A stretch of DNA of 25,435 nt from JALSHZ01 sp964614535. GTDB taxonomy: Bacteria > Pseudomonadota > Gammaproteobacteria > UWMA-0217. The notes under the pieces were generated by a model. It searched no databases. It saw only the letters and a list, made by a program, of their open reading frames with translations, and was not told the origin of the DNA. Where the stretch lies: the NCBI GenBank assembly GCA_964614535.1, contig CAZTOZ010000020.1, positions 1-25,435 on the forward strand, in the 5' to 3' direction. The translations under genes were made by a program, and so were the position numbers. The first letter of the stretch is position 1. Every line of letters starts with the position of its first letter. Of the stretch, positions 6,788 to 14,327 are shown piece after piece.

Positions 6788-8761
6788 TCAGAAGGCATCC
6801 CAGTCGTCGGTACCGGTCTTCTGCGGGACGATGGGGGGTTGATCGGCCTTCTCCCGGGGGGCGGGCCGGGGCTTTTCCGGCACGCTCACGTTCTGCCGGG
6901 CCGTCGTCACCGGTTCTGCCGTTGCCGGCTCGGCTGCTTTCTCCCGGGAGTTTTCGTTGGTTGTCGTCTCCATTTCGCCCAGTTTGAAGAACTCCATCAG
7001 TTTGCTCAGCTGGCGGGCCTGCTCCAGCATCACCTCGCTGGAAACCGCCGTCTCCTCCACCAGGGCGGTGTTGTGTTGCACGGCTGAGTCGATCTCGCTC
7101 AATGCTTTGTTGATGTGTTCGACGCCATTGGCCTGTTCCTGCGAGGAGTCGGCGATGCCCCGGATGATGGAGGCCACCTCCTTGACGGAGGCAACGATCT
7201 GTTGCAGCGACTCGCCGGAGTGGGTGGCCAGTTGGGTGCCCTGGTTGACCTTGTCGATGCTGGCATCGATCAGCTCCTTGACCTCGCGGGCGGCATTGGC
7301 GGAGCGCTCGGCCAGATTGCGGACCTCGGTGGCCACCACCGAGAAGCCCTTGCCTTGCTCCCCGGCGCGGGCTGCCTCCACCGAGGCGTTGAGCGCGAGC
7401 AGGTTGGTCTGGAACGCGATTTCGTCGATGAGACTGACGATGTCGGCGATCTCCATGCTGCTCTTTTCGATCTCCTTGACGGCATCGATGGTTTTTTCCA
7501 GTCGCGTCGCGCCGGCTTCGGCGTAGCGCATCGCTTCATCGGCCTTGACGGCGGCCAGCGCAGCGTTTTCCGCGTTCTGTTTGCCGCTGGAGGTGATTTC
7601 CTCCATGCTGGACGAGGTTTTCTCCAGATTGGATGCCTGTACCTCGGTGCGCTGTGCCAGCGAGGTGTTGTTTTCGGCCATCTCCGCCGAGACGTTGGCG
7701 ATCTCGGTGGCCCCGATGCGCACCTCGGTGACGATCTTGCCCAGCATCCGGTGCATGCGGGTGACGGCACGCGCCAGATCCCCGGTCTCGTCCTTTTTGT
7801 TGCACATCCGCGGGGCCTCTTGCAGGTCGCCATTGGCGACGCGATTGACGATCTCGATGACGTTGCCGATGGGTTTGAAGGCGTTGCGCAGATAGAGCGA
7901 GAGGCCGACGATCGCTGCCAGCAGGACCAGCACGGCGACGGAGAAGGAGGCCAGCTTGATCGTGCGGATGTGATTGTAGCTCTCGGTGATGTCGCTGATG
8001 CTGAGCAGCCGGCCGATGGTGTCGCCTGCCTGATTTGTGATCGGTGCGACCACCACCGAGTAGGCGTTGTCGTCCAGTGGCATCGTCAGTGCTTCGGGGT
8101 GTGCTTGGTCGATGACCACTGGATGGAGAGTGTTCATCAGTTCCTCGTTGGTGGTGTAGAGCACCGCGTCACCGTCGTTGGTGATGGCGACATCGGACTG
8201 GTTGTTCTGTTGGAAATCGGCGATGGCATCTTCGAGGCTCTTTTCGTAGATGCCGGCCCCCAGCGGCTTGCCGCGGTAATAGAGCGGGAAGGCGACGGTT
8301 GCCATCAGCCTGCCGTCGGAGGCGCGCTCGATGCCCTGCTGCGGTTTCTTCTCCGCCAGCGCGGTGAACACGAGGCTGCCGGGCGCCGGGGCGAGCGGAT
8401 TTTCCCGTGAGGAGTAGAGGATCTGCCCGTTCTTGTCGACGATGGTCAGCTCGTCGAGTATCTCCTGCGTGCTCAGCAAGTTGTAGGAGGATCGAGCCGA
8501 ATCGACGATTTCCTCATGGTTGGCGGTCTTGATGGCCTTGAGCGTGTCGCGGTCACGGGCCAGTGCCTTGCTGCCCGAGAGCATCTGCTCCAGTTGCGCC
8601 GAGATGATTTTTTTCCACAATGTCGTGGCGCCGCGAATCTTTTCCTGTTCGAGGTGATGCTGGGTTTCCCGCAGTGACAATTCGCTGGTGATCACCAGCG
8701 TGGCCGACACCAACAGGGTAACGAGAACGGCGATGAGGTTGATCCGTGTTTTCAGTGTCAT
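6788..8761 (-). CDS. Methyl-accepting chemotaxis protein with C-terminal CheR-docking pentapeptide
   Basis: A 657-residue inner-membrane chemoreceptor. The first membrane segment (8-27) is followed by a periplasmic sensor of about 240 residues (28-268), the size of a Cache-type domain; the ligand is unknown. A second membrane segment (270-290) leads into a HAMP region (about 292-345). The cytoplasmic coiled-coil signalling domain (about 350-590) has the hairpin tip EIAFQTNLLALNASVEAARA (449-468) that binds CheA and CheW. After a flexible Pro/Glu/Lys tail of about 60 residues the protein ends in DWDAF, which fits the x-aromatic-x-x-aromatic pentapeptide that recruits CheR or CheB. The start at 8759-8761 has only a modest GGAAG site. 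No other che gene is in the window, so this is an orphan receptor gene. Confidence 0.95.
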   Translation of the reverse strand: MTLKTRINLIAVLVTLLVSATLVITSELSLRETQHHLEQEKIRGATTLWKKIISAQLEQMLSGSKALARDRDTLKAIKTANHEEIVDSARSSYNLLSTQEILDELTIVDKNGQILYSSRENPLAPAPGSLVFTALAEKKPQQGIERASDGRLMATVAFPLYYRGKPLGAGIYEKSLEDAIADFQQNNQSDVAITNDGDAVLYTTNEELMNTLHPVVIDQAHPEALTMPLDDNAYSVVVAPITNQAGDTIGRLLSISDITESYNHIRTIKLASFSVAVLVLLAAIVGLSLYLRNAFKPIGNVIEIVNRVANGDLQEAPRMCNKKDETGDLARAVTRMHRMLGKIVTEVRIGATEIANVSAEMAENNTSLAQRTEVQASNLEKTSSSMEEITSSGKQNAENAALAAVKADEAMRYAEAGATRLEKTIDAVKEIEKSSMEIADIVSLIDEIAFQTNLLALNASVEAARAGEQGKGFSVVATEVRNLAERSANAAREVKELIDASIDKVNQGTQLATHSGESLQQIVASVKEVASIIRGIADSSQEQANGVEHINKALSEIDSAVQHNTALVEETAVSSEVMLEQARQLSKLMEFFKLGEMETTTNENSREKAAEPATAEPVTTARQNVSVPEKPRPAPREKADQPPIVPQKTGTDDWDAF

Positions 8762-9062
8762 GGTCGTGGCTTCCGTCTATCGACAGCGCCGGCGTGGGCG
8801 CGGCTCTGGTCGGTGTCGAGCAATCGGTTGTTCAGTGGTCGTCTCGTCATTGTTCAGCCCTGGTGCCGGTGCTCGCCGGTCCGGCCGGGCGGGGTCATTT
8901 TTCTCGTGGTCGAGACAGGGGGGAGACCAGGGCACCAGATCTCGGTGATGGTCGGTGTTCGAACCGCCTGCCCTGGTCGGTTCCACGGTGTATTCGTGGC
9001 GCCGGGGTCATCCAGGGTCGGGACTGGCGACACCGACGGGGTGCCGCCATACCGTCCGCTGC
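8762..9062. other. Intergenic region upstream of the chemoreceptor gene
   Basis: This 301-bp stretch lies between the rhodanese stop and the chemoreceptor start, both on the minus strand. I see no convincing gene, nor a clear sigma-70 or sigma-28 promoter. It contains the alternative inverted repeats listed separately and a TTCGAAC heptamer that resembles a tRNA T-loop but has no tRNA around it. Confidence 0.6.
8857..8978 (-). promoter_or_regulatory. Mutually exclusive stems in the chemoreceptor leader (candidate)
   Basis: The central segment 8925-8938 can pair with either neighbour. GACCAGGGC (8925-8933) is the perfect complement of GCCCTGGTC (8970-8978). The overlapping GGCACCAG (8931-8938) is the perfect complement of CTGGTGCC (8860-8867). 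If the leader is transcribed with the chemoreceptor, the two stems would compete, as in attenuators. No U-tract or ligand-binding core is recognisable, so this is only a structural observation. Confidence 0.25.
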
Positions 9063-9476
9063 CTATTCGACCGGGTGGCCGGCACCTTTCCAGGCGGGAA
9101 AACCGTCACGGAAGTATTTGACGTCCTTGTAGCCCCAGCTCACGGCCATGGCGGTGGCTTTGGAGCTGCGCAGGCATTTGGGGCCATTGCAGTAGAAGAC
9201 GACGGTCTCATCGGGTTTGACCACTTCACCGAGACTTTCCTTGGTCAGCGCCTTCTTGACGTCGAGATGGTAGGCCCCCGGAATACGGCCGGCGTCCCAA
9301 TCCTTGTCCTTGCGCACGTCGATGAAGGGGATTTCGGCGTCGAACAGTTTGCGTGCCTCGGTGACGTCGATGGTGGTGGCGCCGGGGACGGTCATCGGAC
9401 CCTCCTCCTTGGCCCAGGTGACGGTCGTCAGGGCCAGCAATGCCGTGGCGGCGGCAAGTTTCAGTGGCTTGGTCAT
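9063..9476 (-). CDS. Periplasmic single-domain rhodanese-like protein
   Basis: A 137-residue exported protein. The signal peptide MTKPLKLAAATALLALTTVTWA is followed by one rhodanese domain with FIDVRKDKDWDAGRIPGA (Asp53, Arg55), the active-site loop FYCNGPKCLRSS (catalytic Cys96, second cysteine Cys101) and the closing motif GFPAWKGAGHPVE. Rhodaneses move sulfane sulfur between carriers. An exported one with a CxxxxC loop could act on thiosulfate, polysulfide or protein disulfides; the substrate is inferred only. The start at 9474-9476 has AAGGAAG at good spacing. The gene diverges from the aminotransferase, and an FNR-type box lies between them. Confidence 0.9.
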   Translation of the reverse strand: MTKPLKLAAATALLALTTVTWAKEEGPMTVPGATTIDVTEARKLFDAEIPFIDVRKDKDWDAGRIPGAYHLDVKKALTKESLGEVVKPDETVVFYCNGPKCLRSSKATAMAVSWGYKDVKYFRDGFPAWKGAGHPVE

Positions 9477-9649
9477 GGTCTGCTTCCTTGCTTGATGTTG
9501 AGAGTGACGGGAGTCGACGGGGTATTGGGTACGGCCGCCATCGATTCCGTGGTTCACGCAATACTATCGGTCAGGGGCGCGGAACCTGGTGCGACGCAGT
9601 TGGTGTTTCGGTGGTATCCGGGGGTGTAACGGGCTGATTCTCCGACGAA

Positions 9650-9663
9650 TTGACAATCATCAA
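9650..9663. promoter_or_regulatory. FNR/DNR-type box between rhodanese and aminotransferase
   Basis: TTGAC-AATC-ATCAA matches the FNR-family consensus TTGAT-N4-ATCAA at nine of ten fixed positions. It lies about 174 bp upstream of the rhodanese start and 92 bp upstream of the aminotransferase start. No strong -10 sits at the class II distance on either side. The first six bases also read TTGACA, so it could instead be a -35 element, with a poor TATCCA 17 bp on. Confidence 0.35.
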
Positions 9664-9754
9664 TGTCATGGGTATCCAGTCCCGGCTGCGATGCCCGCGG
9701 GTTTGTGTTCGGCGGGGAATTGAGTAGAGTGGGGCGTATGCCGGAGATGCTGCC

Positions 9755-10915
9755 ATGACCCTGACGACCGTTCGCGCCGGAATGGTGGAGCCATTCCATG
9801 TCATGCGGATTCTCGCCGAAGCGCGGCGCATGGAGGCTCAGGGTATCGATATCGTCCACATGGAGGTGGGGGAACCCGATTTCCCATCGCCGGCGCCGAT
9901 CGTCGCGGCCGGTGTCGAGGCGTTGCGGCAGGGGGATACCCACTATACGCCGGCGCTGGGCCTGCCGGCCTTGCGCGAGGCGATCGCCGCCTACTATCTG
10001 GAGCGTTTCGACGTGGGCATTCCGGCGTCGCGCGTCGTCGTCACGCCCGGGGCTTCCGGCGCGCTGCAGCTGATGCTGACGCTGCTGGCCGAGGCCAACT
10101 CCAGCGTCTTGTTGACCGACCCCGGCTATCCCTGCAACCGCAATCTGGTGCGCCTGGCCGATGCGGTGCCGATCAGCGTGCCGGTCGGACCCGAGGAGGA
10201 TTTTCAGCTGACGCCGGCATCGGTGGTCTCCGCCTGGCGCGAGGATACGCGGGTGGTCATCGTCACCACGCCGTCCAATCCCACCGGCAGCGTATTGTCG
10301 CTGGCGGCGCTGGGGGCGCTGCAACAGACGGTGCGGGACGAGGGCGGTATCTTCATCGTCGATGAGATCTACCAGGGGCTGACCTATGACGAGCCACCGA
10401 CGACGGCGCTCAAGCTGGGGCCGGACGTGGTGGTCATCAACAGCTTCTCCAAGTACTTCGGCATGACCGGTTGGCGCCTGGGCTGGCTGGTGGCGCCGGA
10501 GCCGATGATTCCGGCGCTGGACAAGCTGGCGCAGAACCTCTACCTCGCGCCCTCGACGCCTGCCCAGCACGCGGCGCTGGCCGCCTTTCTGCCGGAGACG
10601 ATGGAGATACTGGAGCGCCGTCGTGCCGAGTTCCAGCGCCGGCGTGACTATCTGGCCGATGCGCTGGAAGGGCTGGGTTTTCGTCTCGGCTATCGTCCCG
10701 CCGGTGCTTTCTACCTCTATGCGGACTGTTCCGCCTTCGGCCAGGAGAGCGATGCGCTGGCGCGGCGGCTGCTCACCGAGGCCCATGTGGCGGTGACGCC
10801 GGGGCGGGATTTCGAGCAGCACGCGCCTGCCAAACACATCCGCTTTGCGTATACTGCCGACATCGACCGCCTGCGGGAAGGCATCAGGCGGATCAAGGGC
10901 TTGCTGGCCGGTTGA
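9755..10915 (+). CDS. Class I/II pyridoxal-phosphate aminotransferase
   Basis: A 386-residue cytoplasmic fold-type I aminotransferase. The signature parts are VGEPDF (38-43), YTPALGLPALREAI (64-77), TPGASGALQL, SNPTG (Asn175), VDEIYQGL (Asp203, Tyr206), the PLP lysine Lys233 in NSFSKYFGMTGWRLGW, and a C-terminal arginine in IRFAYT for the substrate carboxylate. The overall form is that of aspartate/alanine-type aminotransferases. Exact amino-donor preference cannot be read, so no symbol is given. The ATG at 9755 is preceded by CCGGAGATG. Possible promoter elements TTGTGT (9703) and TAGAGT (9725) lie 16 bp apart. The cyclic-di-GMP gene follows after 31 bp and is probably cotranscribed. Confidence 0.92.
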   Translation: MTLTTVRAGMVEPFHVMRILAEARRMEAQGIDIVHMEVGEPDFPSPAPIVAAGVEALRQGDTHYTPALGLPALREAIAAYYLERFDVGIPASRVVVTPGASGALQLMLTLLAEANSSVLLTDPGYPCNRNLVRLADAVPISVPVGPEEDFQLTPASVVSAWREDTRVVIVTTPSNPTGSVLSLAALGALQQTVRDEGGIFIVDEIYQGLTYDEPPTTALKLGPDVVVINSFSKYFGMTGWRLGWLVAPEPMIPALDKLAQNLYLAPSTPAQHAALAAFLPETMEILERRRAEFQRRRDYLADALEGLGFRLGYRPAGAFYLYADCSAFGQESDALARRLLTEAHVAVTPGRDFEQHAPAKHIRFAYTADIDRLREGIRRIKGLLAG

Positions 10916-10946
10916 GGTTTTCCCGGCGGTTTTTCAGATGTGATTC

Positions 10947-13172
10947 ATGCACCAGACCAAGAACATCTCCGTTCTCCTCGTCGATGACGACGCCGACCTG
11001 ATGCAGTACTGGGTGGCGCAGCTGGAGGGACACTTCCGCCGCGTCTATCACGCCAGTCACGCTTACGAGGCGCTGGAGGTGCTGCATCGCAAACACCCCG
11101 ATGTGGTGCTGAGCGACGTCGATCTGCCGGAAATGGACGGCGCCACCTTCTGCCAGGAGCTCAAGCAGCATTCGGCGTTCCAGAGCACGCCGGTGGTGCT
11201 CTACAAGTCCGGTTATCTGACGCTGGAGGACAAGCGGCTCGGCGCCAAGAGCGGGGCCGAGCGGATCATCTGCAAGCCTTCCACGGTCAAGGAGGTGATC
11301 CAGCTCGTCGAGGACACCTACGCTTCCGGGCAGATGCATCGGCTGGTCGGCGGCGGGCTCGACGCCTCGGCGCCAGCGCCGGAACCCGTCGTGCGCAACG
11401 ATGGTGGCTATGCCGACTATCTGACCCGGCAGCTGGGAGAGACCATCGGTCAGTTGAAGAAGGAGCAGCAGGCGCTGTCCATGGCGCTCAACCGTTTCAA
11501 GGACTTTGCCGAATGCGGCGCCGACTTCTTCTGGGAGACCGATTTCGACATGCGGCTGCAGTTCGTCAGCTCCGGCCCCGACAACCGGCTGTTCCTGCCC
11601 ACCGGCAACTATGAGAACCGACCGATCACCGACTTCTTCGCCCACCATTTCGGCGAGGACGGCCTCAAGGAGCTGGAGGCCCATTTGCGCCGCGGTGCCG
11701 CCTTCGACATGACCTGCGAGCTGAACCGGGACAAGGATCTGCGGATCGTGCGGATCATCGGCCAGCCCTTCTTTCTCTCCACCGGCACCTTCGGTGGTTT
11801 TCGTGGCACCATCGCCGATATCACCGCGGCCCAGCTCCATTCGGAGAAACTCTATTTCGCGGCCCACCACGATGCGCTCACCGGTTTGCTCAACGTCCGC
11901 GCCTTCGAATCGGCCTTGAAGAACGCGATGCAATCGTTGCAGGAGGACGAGCAGCACATCCTCTGTTACCTCGATCTCGATTTCTTCAAAGAGGTCAACG
12001 ACACCGTGGGGCACCGCGCCGGTGACGAATTGCTGATGCAGCTGGCCGACCTGTTCCGCAAGAAGGTTCGGTCCAACGACATCCTCGCACGCATCGGGGG
12101 GGACGAATTCGCCATCCTGCTGCGGCATTGCGGCATGGATCAGGCGCGGCGGCTGGTGCAGGAGTTGCACAACTCGATACGCACCTTCCGCTTTTTCTGG
12201 GAGGGCCGCACCTTCGAGCTGGGGCTCAGCATCGGGCTGGTCGAGGTCAACCACTCGTCGCTGACGGTGGAGGAGGTGCTCGATTTCGCCGATCAGGCCT
12301 GCTACGCCGCCAAGCGCAGCGGCCGCAACCAGATCCACGTCTTCGGCGACGAGGATCTTTCCGGCAAGCTGGTGGGGGACGCTCTCTGGCTGGAGCGGTT
12401 CCACAACGCCATCAACGAGGATGATCTGGTGTTGTTCGCGCAGCCGATGCGGCGCTCGTCGGCTTCCGGCGCGCGCTGCGCCTGGGAGGTGCTGGTGCGG
12501 ATGCGCAGCGACGGCAAGCTGGTGGGGCCGGAGGAGTTCCTGTCGGTGGTGCATCGCTACCACCTGGCCAACATCCTCGATATGTGGGTGGTCAACCGGA
12601 TGATCGAATGGCTCGGCGAGATCACCCAGCGCGGTGAGGACGTCCCCGGCCTGTTCTACTCCATCAACCTTTGCGCAGAGTCCCTCTGCGACAGCGACTT
12701 CAAGGCCCATGTCCATGCCCGCCTGGAGCATCAGCCGGCGGTGGCGCGCCGCATCTGTTTCGAGATCACCGAATCGACGGCGATGGAGAATCTCGACAAC
12801 GCCATGCAGTTCATCGACGACATGCACCGCCTTGGCTGCCGCTTCGCGCTGGACGATTTCGGCACCGGCTTCTCGTCACTGGCGCATCTGAAAAACCTGC
12901 CGGTGGACTATGTCAAGCTCGACGGGCTGTTCGTCCGGGGCATCACCGAAGATGCCGTCGACTACGGGCTGGTCAAGGCAATCTGCGATATCGCCGGGAT
13001 GATGAACATCCAGGTCATCGCCGAGTATGTGGAGTCGGCGGCGATCGAGCGCAAACTGCGGGAGATCGGAGTCGATTATCTGCAGGGCTACCACATCGGC
13101 CACCCCGAGATGCTGGAGATGCTGCATCGTGAAGACGCCGGCGCGGTGCTCAGCGCCCCGGCATCTCCTTGA
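10947..13172 (+). CDS. REC-PAS-GGDEF-EAL cyclic-di-GMP signalling protein
   Basis: A 741-residue soluble protein with four modules. The receiver (1-125) has acidic Asp13-15, phospho-acceptor Asp57 (VVLSDVDLPEMDG) and Lys110. A PAS-like domain (about 180-295) begins FAECGADFFWETD. The GGDEF cyclase (about 300-465) has an intact GGDEF at 384-388 and an RSND inhibitory site (375-378) exactly five residues upstream. The EAL phosphodiesterase (about 475-735) has an EVL variant (514-516) but keeps Gln499, Asn574, Glu606, Asp636-Asp637, Lys657 and Glu693. Both domains could therefore be active, with the phosphorylated receiver deciding the direction. No histidine kinase is nearby. The ATG at 10947 is the first possible start, since a stop codon lies directly upstream in frame; the ribosome site is poor. 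The 3' end overlaps the MscS gene. Confidence 0.95.
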   Translation: MHQTKNISVLLVDDDADLMQYWVAQLEGHFRRVYHASHAYEALEVLHRKHPDVVLSDVDLPEMDGATFCQELKQHSAFQSTPVVLYKSGYLTLEDKRLGAKSGAERIICKPSTVKEVIQLVEDTYASGQMHRLVGGGLDASAPAPEPVVRNDGGYADYLTRQLGETIGQLKKEQQALSMALNRFKDFAECGADFFWETDFDMRLQFVSSGPDNRLFLPTGNYENRPITDFFAHHFGEDGLKELEAHLRRGAAFDMTCELNRDKDLRIVRIIGQPFFLSTGTFGGFRGTIADITAAQLHSEKLYFAAHHDALTGLLNVRAFESALKNAMQSLQEDEQHILCYLDLDFFKEVNDTVGHRAGDELLMQLADLFRKKVRSNDILARIGGDEFAILLRHCGMDQARRLVQELHNSIRTFRFFWEGRTFELGLSIGLVEVNHSSLTVEEVLDFADQACYAAKRSGRNQIHVFGDEDLSGKLVGDALWLERFHNAINEDDLVLFAQPMRRSSASGARCAWEVLVRMRSDGKLVGPEEFLSVVHRYHLANILDMWVVNRMIEWLGEITQRGEDVPGLFYSINLCAESLCDSDFKAHVHARLEHQPAVARRICFEITESTAMENLDNAMQFIDDMHRLGCRFALDDFGTGFSSLAHLKNLPVDYVKLDGLFVRGITEDAVDYGLVKAICDIAGMMNIQVIAEYVESAAIERKLREIGVDYLQGYHIGHPEMLEMLHREDAGAVLSAPASP

Positions 13173-14223
13173 TGTAGATATCCTGCTTGCTGTACGGAAT
13201 CTCGATGCCTTCCGCGTCGAAGCGTTTGTAGATCGATGTCAGCAGGGCATCGACGGCGCGGCCGCGCAACGCCGGATCGTCCACCCAGCACAGCAGCTCG
13301 AAATCGAGGCTCGATGCGCCCAGTGCGCGAAAACGCACCCGTGGCGCCGGCTCGTCACACGTCATCTCGTTCTCCCTGCCGATGGCCAGCAGCACCTCGC
13401 GCGCGTGGTCGATGTCGGAGCCGTAGGCCACGCCCACCGGCACGCGAACGCGAAATTTCTTGTACGGCCCACCCGACTGGTTGATGATCTTGGAATTCCC
13501 CATGATGGAGTTGGGAATCGTCAGCTCCACGTCGTCGCGGGTCAGCAGCCGGGTGCTGCGGATGCCGATATGGGTGACGCAGCCGCGCTCGCCCGAATCG
13601 AGCACCACATAGTCACCGATCTTGTACGGCATGTCGGTCAGGATGAAGACCCCGGAAAAGAGATTCGCCAGCGTGTCCTTCGCGGCGAAGCCGACCGCGA
13701 TGCCGACGATGCCGGCCGAGGCCAGCCAGGCCGTCATGTCGATGCCCCAGGTGTCGAAGATCAGATAGACCGCCAGCGCGACGATCACGACGAAGGCGAT
13801 GTTCTCGAACAGCGGCAGCGTGGCGCTTTGCAGCAGCTGGTTTCTGTCCGCGCGGCGGGCGGCACGGCTCATCAGCAGCTGGGTCAGCCGGATCAGAAAC
13901 CTCGCCCAGACGATGATGCCGAGACTGCGCAGCAGGCCGCCAAGAATGTGCCGGAGCGGTTCGTCCACCGGCATCAGCCGCACGGCCACCAGCAGTCCCA
14001 CCATCACCAGCGTGTAGACCAGCGGGGTGGAGAGGGCGTTGAGAATCTGGTCGTCCAGGTTGGAGCGGGTGCGGCCGACGAGAAAGCGCAGCGAACCCAG
14101 CACCAGCACCGTCACCACCCGCGCCAGCAGTAGCGTTACCGCCACCACCATCGCCACCTGTAGCCACGGCTGGCTGGAAATCATCTCGAGAAAGGGGGTG
14201 ATCGTCTGTTGCAGGTTGTCCAT
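13150..14223 (-). CDS. MscS-family small-conductance mechanosensitive channel
   Basis: A 357-residue inner-membrane channel that opens under membrane tension to release solutes on hypo-osmotic shock. Four hydrophobic segments (about 22-45, 66-84, 95-115, 139-157) precede the pore helix (164-192), whose WLASAGIVGIAVGFAAKDTL is the Gly/Ala-packed MscS signature. The beta domain follows (KIGDYVVLDSGERGCVTHIG, then TIPNS at 235-239), and a cytoplasmic alpha/beta tail ends at residue 357. It is longer than E. coli MscS (286) by one or two extra N-terminal helices. The start at 14221-14223 begins MDNLQQT. TAGAAT on the minus strand (14289-14294) may be the -10. The last 23 bp overlap the convergent cyclic-di-GMP gene. 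Confidence 0.93.
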   Translation of the reverse strand: MDNLQQTITPFLEMISSQPWLQVAMVVAVTLLLARVVTVLVLGSLRFLVGRTRSNLDDQILNALSTPLVYTLVMVGLLVAVRLMPVDEPLRHILGGLLRSLGIIVWARFLIRLTQLLMSRAARRADRNQLLQSATLPLFENIAFVVIVALAVYLIFDTWGIDMTAWLASAGIVGIAVGFAAKDTLANLFSGVFILTDMPYKIGDYVVLDSGERGCVTHIGIRSTRLLTRDDVELTIPNSIMGNSKIINQSGGPYKKFRVRVPVGVAYGSDIDHAREVLLAIGRENEMTCDEPAPRVRFRALGASSLDFELLCWVDDPALRGRAVDALLTSIYKRFDAEGIEIPYSKQDIYIKEMPGR

Positions 14224-14327
14224 CGTTCGAGTCTGTGTCGATCTGAAAGAAAGGATGGCTGAAGGTCCATGTTTTTCAACCGTGCGGCATTCTAACAGTT
14301 GGTGATAGCTGGCATGCTCTGCCTGTC

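Noticed and set aside
7115..8410. 431-residue plus-strand frame opposite the chemoreceptor
   Set aside because: Shadow frame rich in Asp/Gly/His with no domain; the receptor frame is unmistakable.
8925..8978. tRNA-like signal: acceptor-like 7-bp pairing with a TTCGAAC loop
   Set aside because: Only 36 nt separate the arms, far too short for a tRNA, and no D or anticodon arm is present.
9554..10837. 427-residue minus-strand frame over the aminotransferase
   Set aside because: Arg/His/Gln-rich composition and no motifs. The aminotransferase motifs lie on the other strand.
10893..12827. 644-residue minus-strand frame opposite the cyclic-di-GMP gene
   Set aside because: Shadow frame. The plus strand has four intact domains with catalytic residues, while this one has biased low-complexity composition and no motif.
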